Shown piece after piece: positions 25,467 through 32,897 of a DNA stretch of 47,767 bases (its first letter is position 1; the number at the start of each line of letters is the position of its first letter). The notes beneath the pieces were generated by a model, which was given only the letters and a program-made list of their open reading frames with translations, was not told the origin of the DNA and made no database searches. This stretch comes from Armatimonadia bacterium (GTDB taxonomy: Bacteria; Armatimonadota; Zipacnadia; Zipacnadales; JABUFB01). The position numbers and the translations under genes are program-made. The stretch is taken from NCBI GenBank assembly GCA_039679385.1, contig JBDKVB010000073.1:81539-129305 (forward strand). The letters are read 5' to 3'.

Positions 25467-27632
25467 ATGAGGGATCCGCGGCCGGACACCAAGATACTTG
25501 AGCAGCTTGGTGAGTTCTTCGCAGCAGGCTACTTCGAGAACCCCGCCGCAGGACCCATGGAGCGCTGGTCGCGAGCTCTGCGCCGACGTCTCGAGGCACG
25601 TACACCGATGGCCTACGACGGAGGGCTGCTCTACCCGTGCGGTGTGAACAGGCCTCCAGCCCGGGTTGTGCAGGACCGTTTCGTGTCGTTCTCCTACAGC
25701 TTCACTTGGTCCTTCAATGATCAGGCGCTGGCGCAGGCCTTGACCGAGGAACCCGATCCCGCGACGCAAGAGACCCTCGAGGCCCTGCGCGACGCAATGG
25801 TCGAGGAACGCCGGCGCCTTCGCTTCCTTCCTCCTCCCCACACTGTCGGCGGGAACGGCTACACTCACAGCATCCCCAACTACGGCCGTGTGCTGCGGGA
25901 GGGACTCAACGAGCATGCCCGGCGCGTGGCGGAGGGTCTGGAGGAGGCGCTGGAGCGCGAGGACGAGGAGAGGATCGCCTTCTACCGGGGGCTTCAGGAC
26001 GTGCTCGCGGGCATCCAGGCCTGGCACCGATCCGTCTGCGGGTATCTCGAGTCCTGGGCGCCCACGGACCAGGCTGCTGCAATACGCCGTGACGAGCTTG
26101 CAGCCGCTCTTCACCAGGTCCCCTTCTCACCTGCCAGGACCTTCCTCGAGGCCGTCGTCGCCTACAACTTCGTCTACTACCTCGACGACTGCGACAACCC
26201 GGGGCGTCTCGACCAGGAGCTGCAGCCCTTCTACGAGGCCGACCGCAAGGCAGGCCGCATCGACCGGGAGAAGGCAGCCGCGCTCATCGCTGCCTTCGCC
26301 GACAACGTTCGCACCGTCGCGGGATGGAGTGCGGCAATCGGCGGCACCACCCCGGACGGCGCCCCCGCCTACAACGATGTGACGCTGATGCTGCTGGAGG
26401 CTGCTCACGGTCGCTACCGCCCAAGTCTCGAGCTTCGCGTTCGCAAGGACATGCCCGACGAAGTCTGGGACGCCGCCCTGGAGGCCGTCACCACCGGTTC
26501 CGGCAACCCGGCCTTCTACAACGAGGAGGCCTACCTGCAGAGCCTCCACGATGCCGATCTCGGCCTCAGCGCGGAGGATGCGACCCGCTGGAATGGCGGC
26601 GGCTGCACGGAGACCATGATCCACGGCTGCTCGAACGTCGGGTCACTCGAGGCCGGCCTCAATCTGGGCGTCGTGCTCGACCAGTCCCTCCACCGCCACT
26701 TACCGGCGGCGACCTCCTTCGACGAACTCCTTGGGACGGTCAAACAGGACATCGCCACCGAGACTGAGCGACTGGTGGCGCAGATGAATGAGCATCTGGC
26801 CGCCAAGGCTACCTGGCTTCCGCAGCCCATGCGCAGCCTGCTCATCGATGACTGCATCGACCGCGGCATCGACTTCAACTCCGGCGGCGCTCGCTACAAC
26901 TGGAGCGTCGTGAACCTTGCAGGCATGACGAACCTGATCGACTCCCTGGCTGCGGTGCGTGAGGTGGTCTTTGATCAGGAGGAGCTCTCGGGGGCTGAGC
27001 TGCTCTCGGCGCTCGAAGCCAACTTCGCGGACCGCGAGGGCCTGCGCCGGCGGCTGGCGCACTGCGCCGCCTTTGGCAACGACATCGAAGCAGTGGATAC
27101 GCTTGCAGCCGACGTGGCGGGCTTCGTCTACGAGCAGTTCCGCCGTCACAAGCAGTTCCGTGGCGGGCGTTTCCTGCCGTCCTGCATCATGTTCGTAACC
27201 TACGCCGATGCGGGTGCCCGAGTGGGTGCCACGCCTGATGGTCGCCGGGCGGGCGAGCCACTGGCTGACTCCATCGGTCCCAGTCGCGGACGCGACACTC
27301 ACGGACCGACGGCCATGCTGCGCAGCGTAACGCATCTTCCCCTCCACCTGGCAACGGGCACACCGGTCCTGAACCTGCGCTTCTCACGGCACTTCCTCAC
27401 TCGGCCGGAGGAACGCCCGAAGGTACGCGCCCTGCTGGAGACCTACTTCGCCCTCGGCGGGATGCAGGTCCAGCTCTCGGTAGTCGATCGCGCCGAGTTG
27501 GAGGACGCGCTGATCCATCCCGAGCTTCACCGCGACCTGATCGTCCGCATCGGCGGCTACAGCGACTACTTCGTCCGCCTGTCACCCGCCCTGCAGCAGA
27601 CGGTAGTGGAGCGCACTGAGTACGCCCTGTGA
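25467..27632 (+). CDS. Second glycyl radical enzyme (PFL-like), Cys-x-Glu type
   Basis: A 721-residue glycyl radical enzyme. The ATG at 25467 is chosen because the upstream open frame (from 25185) overlaps the divergent Dph6-like gene; CAGGTG just before it is a weak ribosome site. The active-site loop is GGGCTET with C380 and E382, and the radical loop is RIGGYSDYF with G697, 24 residues from the end. GIDFNSGGARYNW and GATPDGRRAGEPLADS are family blocks. It aligns along its length with the 4792-6975 enzyme but is clearly divergent, with its own N-terminal region. The Cys-x-Glu pair points to an eliminase or dehydratase rather than pyruvate formate-lyase. No activase is nearby. A hairpin follows 26 bases after the stop. 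Confidence 0.9.
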   Translation: MRDPRPDTKILEQLGEFFAAGYFENPAAGPMERWSRALRRRLEARTPMAYDGGLLYPCGVNRPPARVVQDRFVSFSYSFTWSFNDQALAQALTEEPDPATQETLEALRDAMVEERRRLRFLPPPHTVGGNGYTHSIPNYGRVLREGLNEHARRVAEGLEEALEREDEERIAFYRGLQDVLAGIQAWHRSVCGYLESWAPTDQAAAIRRDELAAALHQVPFSPARTFLEAVVAYNFVYYLDDCDNPGRLDQELQPFYEADRKAGRIDREKAAALIAAFADNVRTVAGWSAAIGGTTPDGAPAYNDVTLMLLEAAHGRYRPSLELRVRKDMPDEVWDAALEAVTTGSGNPAFYNEEAYLQSLHDADLGLSAEDATRWNGGGCTETMIHGCSNVGSLEAGLNLGVVLDQSLHRHLPAATSFDELLGTVKQDIATETERLVAQMNEHLAAKATWLPQPMRSLLIDDCIDRGIDFNSGGARYNWSVVNLAGMTNLIDSLAAVREVVFDQEELSGAELLSALEANFADREGLRRRLAHCAAFGNDIEAVDTLAADVAGFVYEQFRRHKQFRGGRFLPSCIMFVTYADAGARVGATPDGRRAGEPLADSIGPSRGRDTHGPTAMLRSVTHLPLHLATGTPVLNLRFSRHFLTRPEERPKVRALLETYFALGGMQVQLSVVDRAELEDALIHPELHRDLIVRIGGYSDYFVRLSPALQQTVVERTEYAL

Positions 27633-27658
27633 CGCCGCGCCCACCCGCGACTCACACA

Positions 27659-27686
27659 ACGGCCGCCGGCAGTTCCCGGCGGCCGT
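27659..27686. terminator. Bidirectional hairpin terminator
   Basis: ACGGCCGCCGG (27659-27669) pairs perfectly with CCGGCGGCCGT (27676-27686), an 11-bp stem with a 6-base loop. It lies between the convergent stops of the second glycyl radical enzyme (27632) and the third sulfatase (27717). Only CTTG follows on the plus strand. Confidence 0.75.
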
Positions 27687-27716
27687 CTTGCGAATCTGCT
27701 CGGCGCATCAGCCGGA

Positions 27717-29480
27717 CTACGAGAGCCACTCGACGACCACGTAGTAGGCTCCGCACTCGTCACCGTCTTCCTCCACAAACCATGCTTCCAGTTGCGTCTC
27801 CCCGGTGCGGTCCAGATGCAACTCGAAGCGGACCTCCTGCGCACCGGGCTCGACCCGCGCCCACTGCTCCTCGTCGAAGATCCGCAGCCGTGCCTTCACC
27901 GGATGCAGTGCTCGACACTCGGGGATCTGCCGCGCATACCCCAGCTTGTCGGCTTCATCCCGAGATAGAGCCTCCTCAATTGGCAACGGCAACTCCTCGG
28001 GCCAGCGCCGAAGGCTGAAGCGGTACCTTCCGGCCCGCTCCACCTCAACCGCCCATTTCCCGGTAGCCTTCTGCGCTGCCACAATGTGCCCCTGATGCCA
28101 GGCCACGTCGCCAAGCACATCCATCGCATTCAGCCGAGTCGGGGTCTCTTGCGCGCTCCCCAGGCAGATCGGGCAGTAGCGGGCAAAGAGCGGCGAGATC
28201 TCTTCCCACCACTCCTCATGGGCGGCGCGAAGCCGGGCGACGACTTCGGGGTGAGCTGTGGCGACGTCCCTGCGCTGTTGAGGGTCGGCCTTGATGTCGT
28301 ACAGCTCCGCTCCCCGCACCAGCCGCCAGCGCCGTGTCATCACCGCGTTCTCCCACTTGTCGGGGGGCTCGGTGTTCTGCCGATACTGCACGAAGGTGGT
28401 GCGGTCGCCGGGGAGACTTGCCTCCTCCCCCCGCAGCAGAGGCGCGAGACTGGTTCCATCCCACTCGATGCCCTGCGGAGCCTGTAGCCCACACAGGTCC
28501 ACGAAGGTCGGCAGCAGGTCCACGTGCAACGCCATCTCCTGCACCTCTCGGCCACCACTCATCTCCGCCTCAGGCCAACGCAGGTAGAAGGGCACACGGT
28601 GCCCGCCATCGTAGTACGACGCTTTCATCCCACGCAGGCCGGCACTGTAGCCCTGGGTCGTGAAGCCCTGCCGGTCCTGCCGAGAGCCACCGGAGCTACC
28701 GTTGTCGGTCATGAAGATCAGGATCGTTCGGTCTTCCAGGCCTCTCTGCTGCAGGTGCGCACGGAGCCGCCCGAAGTTCTCGTCGATGTTGGTGATCATC
28801 CCGTAGAAGGCCGGCTCCAGAATGTCCGGGTTGCCCCGGTACAGGTCCGTATAGCGGTCGGCCACCAGGTATGGGCTGTGCGGCGCATTCGTCGCGAGGT
28901 AGCAAAAGAACGGTTCCTGGCCGCACTCGTCGATGAACCCCAGGGCTTCCTTGAACCACACGTCGGTGCAGTAACCCTCGTGGGCCACGGCTTCGCCGTT
29001 ATGAAAGTACGTGTCATCGAAGTAGCTGTTGCCCCAGAAGTCCGGGGTCTGCCCCACTCCGCCGCCCTTGTGCGCGACCACCTTCTGGAAGCCTCGGTCC
29101 TGTGGCCGGTAGGGGTAGTTGTCGCCCAGGTGCCACTTGCCGAACATGCCGGTGCGGTACCCACTGGCCGCAAACACGTCCGCCATCGTCACCTCGTCAC
29201 GCCGCAGCAGCGACCGTCCCCAGCAGGTTGCCCAGGCACCGTTGCGGACCGGCAGGTGCCCGGTCATGATCGCCCCGCGCGTCGGCGTGCATAGGGGCGA
29301 CACGTGGAAGTCCTGGCAGCGCACCGCATCGCGACTGAAGCTATCGATGTTCGGCGTCTGGATCCACGGGTTCCCCGTGCAGCCAAGATCGCCATATCCC
29401 TGGTCGTCCGTCAGGACCAGGATCACGTTGGGCCGGCTGCAGGTTGCCCTTTCTGACTCTCCTGTGCCTTGCTTGCTCAT
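27717..29480 (-). CDS. Sulfatase with C-terminal beta-rich extension, CTPTR type
   Basis: A 587-residue arylsulfatase-type enzyme. The start at 29480 (MSKQGTGESE) leaves a short polar lead before the first strand PNVILVLTDDQGYGDLG, whose paired aspartates bind the metal; GGAG lies 13 bases upstream, a loose fit. The formylglycine site is C64 in CTPTRGAIMTG, and TDNGSSGG is the second metal motif. Residues about 440-587 form an extra beta-rich domain (WAVEVERAGRYRFSLRRW) often seen behind sulfatases of planctomycete type. No signal peptide. It is a different subfamily from the two CMPAR enzymes. It is the last gene of a run with the URO-D-like and Gfo/Idh genes, 56 bases after the former. Confidence 0.92.
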   Translation of the reverse strand: MSKQGTGESERATCSRPNVILVLTDDQGYGDLGCTGNPWIQTPNIDSFSRDAVRCQDFHVSPLCTPTRGAIMTGHLPVRNGAWATCWGRSLLRRDEVTMADVFAASGYRTGMFGKWHLGDNYPYRPQDRGFQKVVAHKGGGVGQTPDFWGNSYFDDTYFHNGEAVAHEGYCTDVWFKEALGFIDECGQEPFFCYLATNAPHSPYLVADRYTDLYRGNPDILEPAFYGMITNIDENFGRLRAHLQQRGLEDRTILIFMTDNGSSGGSRQDRQGFTTQGYSAGLRGMKASYYDGGHRVPFYLRWPEAEMSGGREVQEMALHVDLLPTFVDLCGLQAPQGIEWDGTSLAPLLRGEEASLPGDRTTFVQYRQNTEPPDKWENAVMTRRWRLVRGAELYDIKADPQQRRDVATAHPEVVARLRAAHEEWWEEISPLFARYCPICLGSAQETPTRLNAMDVLGDVAWHQGHIVAAQKATGKWAVEVERAGRYRFSLRRWPEELPLPIEEALSRDEADKLGYARQIPECRALHPVKARLRIFDEEQWARVEPGAQEVRFELHLDRTGETQLEAWFVEEDGDECGAYYVVVEWLS

Positions 29481-29536
29481 CGCTGATGGATCGCTCCAGT
29501 CGGACTTCGTCCGGGTCTTCGTACGTGCCGTGCGCT

Positions 29537-30712
29537 TCAGGCAAACTCGGCGGTGACCTCGTCGGCCAGGCGAGCCCATTCCCAGAGCCGCTGAGGCTCC
29601 CAGCGTACGGTGCTGATGTCTTTGAGGTGGATCTCCATCACGCAGCCTCCGCCGAGCGCTTGTTCCAGGTGCTCATGCAGGTAGCGTCGCACTTCCTCCG
29701 GCTGCCAGGTCTCACTGGCCAACCACGCCGGATTCGGCTTCCACGCAAAGATGAGGTCCGAGCCCACCTTCGGCACCGCGACCGAGAAGTCGACCCACGG
29801 ACTCATCGAGATCTTCTTCAGGTTCGGGAAGGCCTCACGGATGATGTCCACCTTGTTGTGCAGCGGTTCACAGCACCCGTAGTAGGTCCAGCCGAAGCGC
29901 GAGTACCAGCGGGCCTCGTGCTGAAGCGCAAACTCCCTGTGCATCGCCGGCGAGACCTCCGAGAAGATCTGCGCCGCACCAACTCCCCACATCTCCTTGC
30001 AGGGCACGGTCAGCAGTCCCTGCTCCTCGTACTGGTCCAGCCGACAGATCCACGCGCTGACCAGGCGATCGACGATCTTGTGCACGTAGTCGGGGCGCAG
30101 CGCCATGTCCATCAGCACCTCCTGCACTCCCGTCCAGCGCACCAAATCATCCCAGGGGTTGAACCAGAAGCTGCCCACGCCCTGCTTCACGACCGGCATG
30201 ATGCCCTCGAAGATCTGGCTGCGTGCCTCGAACTGTTCCTCCGTCTTCGCCACGTCGTGATGCACCCGGGGGAACTGGATCTTCTCAGCGTCGCTCTCCT
30301 CTTTGATCTGGATATGGAAATGGCGCGACACCACGTCGCTGCTCTCACTCGTCTTCCGGATGTCGACGTCCTCGCGGATGCCGAAACCGGTGTCCACGAT
30401 GCACAGCGGCTGGACCATCGCTTCACCGACGATCATGTCGCCCTGGTAGTGCCGCCACTTGTAGAGGGTTCGGCGCAGGTTCTGCTCGATGCCTCGACAG
30501 AAGTTCTCCTGGCAATGCAGGTCCAGCTCGCCTTCGACGTTCAGCTCATTCCACGGCTCCTGGTAGATATGAACCGGCGGCTTGGCCTGTTCGAGTCGGT
30601 CGATTCGCGCCTTCAGCTCACGACGCTCCTGCTGAATCGGCAGCGACGCGATCTCGGCCACCTGCTCACCCAATCCGCGTAGGATGTCCACGTCTCCCGG
30701 TGGTATCTGCAT
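29537..30712 (-). CDS. Uroporphyrinogen decarboxylase-like (URO-D/MtaA superfamily) protein
   Basis: A 391-residue soluble protein. The start at 30712 follows GGGAGGT closely; 10 more codons upstream are open. An N-terminal charged helical region (about 15-45, QQERRELKARIDRLEQ) precedes an alpha/beta barrel. In the barrel, WTYYGCCEPLHNKVDII stands where MtaA/CmuA-type members carry their HxCG zinc motif, and FAWKPNPAWL is a late block of this clade. It is most likely a divergent URO-D-superfamily enzyme, not a heme-pathway enzyme, and perhaps a methyl or carboxyl transfer enzyme with a Cys-bound metal. Its position between a Gfo/Idh dehydrogenase (48 bases upstream) and a sulfatase suggests a role in sugar catabolism, but the reaction is unknown. 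Confidence 0.65.
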   Translation of the reverse strand: MQIPPGDVDILRGLGEQVAEIASLPIQQERRELKARIDRLEQAKPPVHIYQEPWNELNVEGELDLHCQENFCRGIEQNLRRTLYKWRHYQGDMIVGEAMVQPLCIVDTGFGIREDVDIRKTSESSDVVSRHFHIQIKEESDAEKIQFPRVHHDVAKTEEQFEARSQIFEGIMPVVKQGVGSFWFNPWDDLVRWTGVQEVLMDMALRPDYVHKIVDRLVSAWICRLDQYEEQGLLTVPCKEMWGVGAAQIFSEVSPAMHREFALQHEARWYSRFGWTYYGCCEPLHNKVDIIREAFPNLKKISMSPWVDFSVAVPKVGSDLIFAWKPNPAWLASETWQPEEVRRYLHEHLEQALGGGCVMEIHLKDISTVRWEPQRLWEWARLADEVTAEFA

Positions 30713-30760
30713 GGGGACCTCCCTGCCACCAAGCGCTTGCACGGGTCGCGCCGACCGGCA

Positions 30761-31816
30761 CTACACAATCTCGACCGCTTTCCCCGTGGCCGCCGACTCG
30801 TAGATGCCGTCCGTGATCTGTTGCATGACCAGCGCACGCTCCAGGCTCGTGGTGGGCTGTCCGCCTTCACGAATGGCCCGCGCGAAGTCCTCCAGCAGCA
30901 CGAGGTTCGAGCTGCCGACGTCGTCGCCTTCCCAGATCGTCTGGGTGGAGACGCCTTCCTTAGCATCGGAAGTGTCGAGCAGTATCTTCTTGTTCTTGGG
31001 CTCGCGCATATGCATCCGCAGCGAACCCTTGGAGCCGAGGATCTGCCAGGCCTCATCGTTGGCTGCGGAGACGAACTCGCCGCGCTCGAAGCTGATGACC
31101 GTCCCGCCCTCGCACACGATCAGGGTTGCGAAGTGGTTCTCGGCGTCGGAGGCCGGGTCGACACGCGCCTTCAGATGCGACGCCAGCGGCCAGGCCTGCG
31201 CCAGAACCGTCCGCGGCTTCAGTTGCCAGCCGGTGAGTCCCAGCAGATAGTCGAGGTCATAGCAGCCCCAGTTCACGAGGATGCCGCCGCCGTTGAGTCC
31301 CTTGTTCACGCGCCAGGGCGGCGGCGGGTTGGTCGGCTCCGGACCAGCCGCGATGATCGCTCGCGCCCTGATGACACGCAGGTCACCCAGCACACCACTG
31401 GCCACACACTCCTGGGCCGCACGTGCCGACGGTGTCAGACGAAACCGCGGCGAGCAGCAGCCGATCACACGGTCACCCCGAGCCGCCATCATGTCCTTGA
31501 CCTGCTGCACGCTCATCGCCACGGGCTTCTCCACCAGCACGTGTTTGCCTTTGGCCAGGGCCCGCATCGCCAGAGGCGACCTGACCCCGGTGGGCATCGC
31601 CAGCACGACCGCCTCGACGTTGTCGTCCTCGAGTAGTTCGTCACCGCTGCTGTAGGCTACCGGGATGTTGTACTTCTCCTTAGCCGCCTGCACGCGCTCC
31701 TCGATCAGGTCGGCGACGGCTACCACGTCGATCAGCGATGACTGCGCCGTGCTGGGAAGGTGGGCTCCATTGCCGATCACGCCGCAGCCGATGATGCCGA
31801 GTCGCAGGGGTTCCAT
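30761..31816 (-). CDS. Gfo/Idh/MocA-family oxidoreductase
   Basis: A 351-residue NAD(P)-dependent dehydrogenase, probably cytoplasmic. AAGGAG lies just upstream of the ATG at 31816. The N-terminal Rossmann fold has GIIGCGVIGNGAH (residues 7-19), and the conserved EKP motif is in LVEKPVA with catalytic K97. The C-terminal alpha/beta domain contains NWGCYDLDYLLGL, the substrate-binding helix region. The family oxidises or epimerises sugars, inositols and sugar phosphates. It heads a minus-strand run with the URO-D-like gene 48 bases downstream and the third sulfatase beyond. A hairpin at 31839-31867 sits in its leader. Substrate not determinable. Confidence 0.93.
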   Translation of the reverse strand: MEPLRLGIIGCGVIGNGAHLPSTAQSSLIDVVAVADLIEERVQAAKEKYNIPVAYSSGDELLEDDNVEAVVLAMPTGVRSPLAMRALAKGKHVLVEKPVAMSVQQVKDMMAARGDRVIGCCSPRFRLTPSARAAQECVASGVLGDLRVIRARAIIAAGPEPTNPPPPWRVNKGLNGGGILVNWGCYDLDYLLGLTGWQLKPRTVLAQAWPLASHLKARVDPASDAENHFATLIVCEGGTVISFERGEFVSAANDEAWQILGSKGSLRMHMREPKNKKILLDTSDAKEGVSTQTIWEGDDVGSSNLVLLEDFARAIREGGQPTTSLERALVMQQITDGIYESAATGKAVEIV

Positions 31817-31838
31817 GGGTCCTTCTCCTTGTCCCGTC

Positions 31839-31867
31839 AGGCAGGGCTCTTGCCGGGGAGCCTGCCT
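31839..31867 (-). other. Leader hairpin upstream of the Gfo/Idh gene
   Basis: AGGCAGGGCTC (31839-31849) pairs with GAGCCTGCCT (31858-31867) with one bulged G, giving a 10-bp stem with an 8-base loop. It ends 23 bases before the start codon, next to the ribosome site. It could influence translation or mark the start of the transcript. The rest of the 31817-32051 gap shows no gene or clear promoter. Confidence 0.45.
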
Positions 31868-32051
31868 CTCACGGGTCTGGTTTCACAATCCGGTGTCGTC
31901 GCAGGACGGCACGGCTGCCCACTTCTCTCCTCACAAGGCTCTGACCTGCGGCACTGGAGCAGGTGGCCGAGGCCACAGGGTCGAACCGTCCTGCCGCAAC
32001 AGACGCCGGCAATACCGACGCACATGACACGATAGCAGGGAGCGCTTCACC

Positions 32052-32795
32052 ATGCGCACCGGAAGACTGCACGAACCCATGGGACACTTCACGGCAAAGC
32101 TCTGGTGGGCTGCAGCGACGGCACTCGCGGTTCTAGGTACAGCCGTCGCCTTCGGTCAGGGCGCGCCACAACAGGAGGCACCAATGCAGAGCCCAGTTAT
32201 CCGCGAGCAGTACGAGTGGTCGAATATCTGGTGGGACTGCGCCAATGACGCGAAGCTACCCCGGGTCCTGCTCATCGGCGACTCGATCTCCGTCGGCTAC
32301 AGCCCGGTTGCCACGAAGCTGCTCAAGGACAAGGTGCACGTCGACCGCCTCGGCACCTCGCGCAGCATCAATGACCCGATGTTGCTCAAAGAGACCGCCA
32401 TCGTGCTGGAGGGAACCCCCTACCTGGTCATCCACGTTAACAACGGCCTGCACGGCTTCCACCTCACGGGACCCCAGTACGCCGAGGGTCTGCGCAAGTA
32501 CCTCTCCATGCTGCGTGGTCTGTGTCCACAGGCGAAGGTGATCTGGGCCACCTCCACACCCATCACCGCTCGCGACGACACCAAGACCCTCGACGCCAAG
32601 AACGAGGTCGTTCTCACCCGCAATGAAGTCGCCGCGCCCGTGGCGGCCGAGTTCGGTCTCCCCACCGACAACCTGTACCAGGTAGTCGTGGGCAAGCCTG
32701 AGCTGCGGGCCGGGGATGGCTACCACTACAATGCCGCCGGTTACGACCTACTGGGTGCTGCCGTCGCCGAGTCGATCCGCAAGGCCCTTCCTTAG
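32052..32795 (+). CDS. Secreted SGNH/GDSL-family hydrolase
   Basis: A 247-residue exported esterase-type protein. AGGGAG lies about 9 bases before the ATG at 32052; a second ATG at 32079 would also keep the signal peptide (hydrophobic core about 17-34). The four SGNH blocks are visible: LLIGDSIS with nucleophile S78 (block I), a Gly in the RLGTSRS region, HVNNGLHG with the oxyanion Asn (block III), and DGYHYNAAG with the Asp-x-x-His pair (block V). Such enzymes remove acetyl or other acyl groups from polysaccharides. It lies alone on the plus strand, divergent from the Gfo/Idh gene and convergent with the GH2 gene. Lipase or phospholipase activity cannot be excluded. Confidence 0.85.
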   Translation: MRTGRLHEPMGHFTAKLWWAAATALAVLGTAVAFGQGAPQQEAPMQSPVIREQYEWSNIWWDCANDAKLPRVLLIGDSISVGYSPVATKLLKDKVHVDRLGTSRSINDPMLLKETAIVLEGTPYLVIHVNNGLHGFHLTGPQYAEGLRKYLSMLRGLCPQAKVIWATSTPITARDDTKTLDAKNEVVLTRNEVAAPVAAEFGLPTDNLYQVVVGKPELRAGDGYHYNAAGYDLLGAAVAESIRKALP

Positions 32796-32831
32796 CCCCG
32801 GCAACGCAGTCCGCGAGCACACACAATGGAA

Positions 32832-32864
32832 AAGGCCGGAGAGGGCATGAGCCCCTCCGGCCTT
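32832..32864. terminator. Bidirectional hairpin terminator
   Basis: AAGGCCGGAG (32832-32841) pairs with CTCCGGCCTT (32855-32864); inside, after one bulged A, GGGC pairs with GCCC around an ATGA tetraloop. It follows the SGNH gene by 37 bases and precedes the convergent GH2 stop at 32898. Flanking A and T residues at the stem base make it a plausible intrinsic terminator in both directions. Confidence 0.75.
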
Positions 32865-32897
32865 CACTGTTCCCGATAGACGACACCAGTCCGTTCC

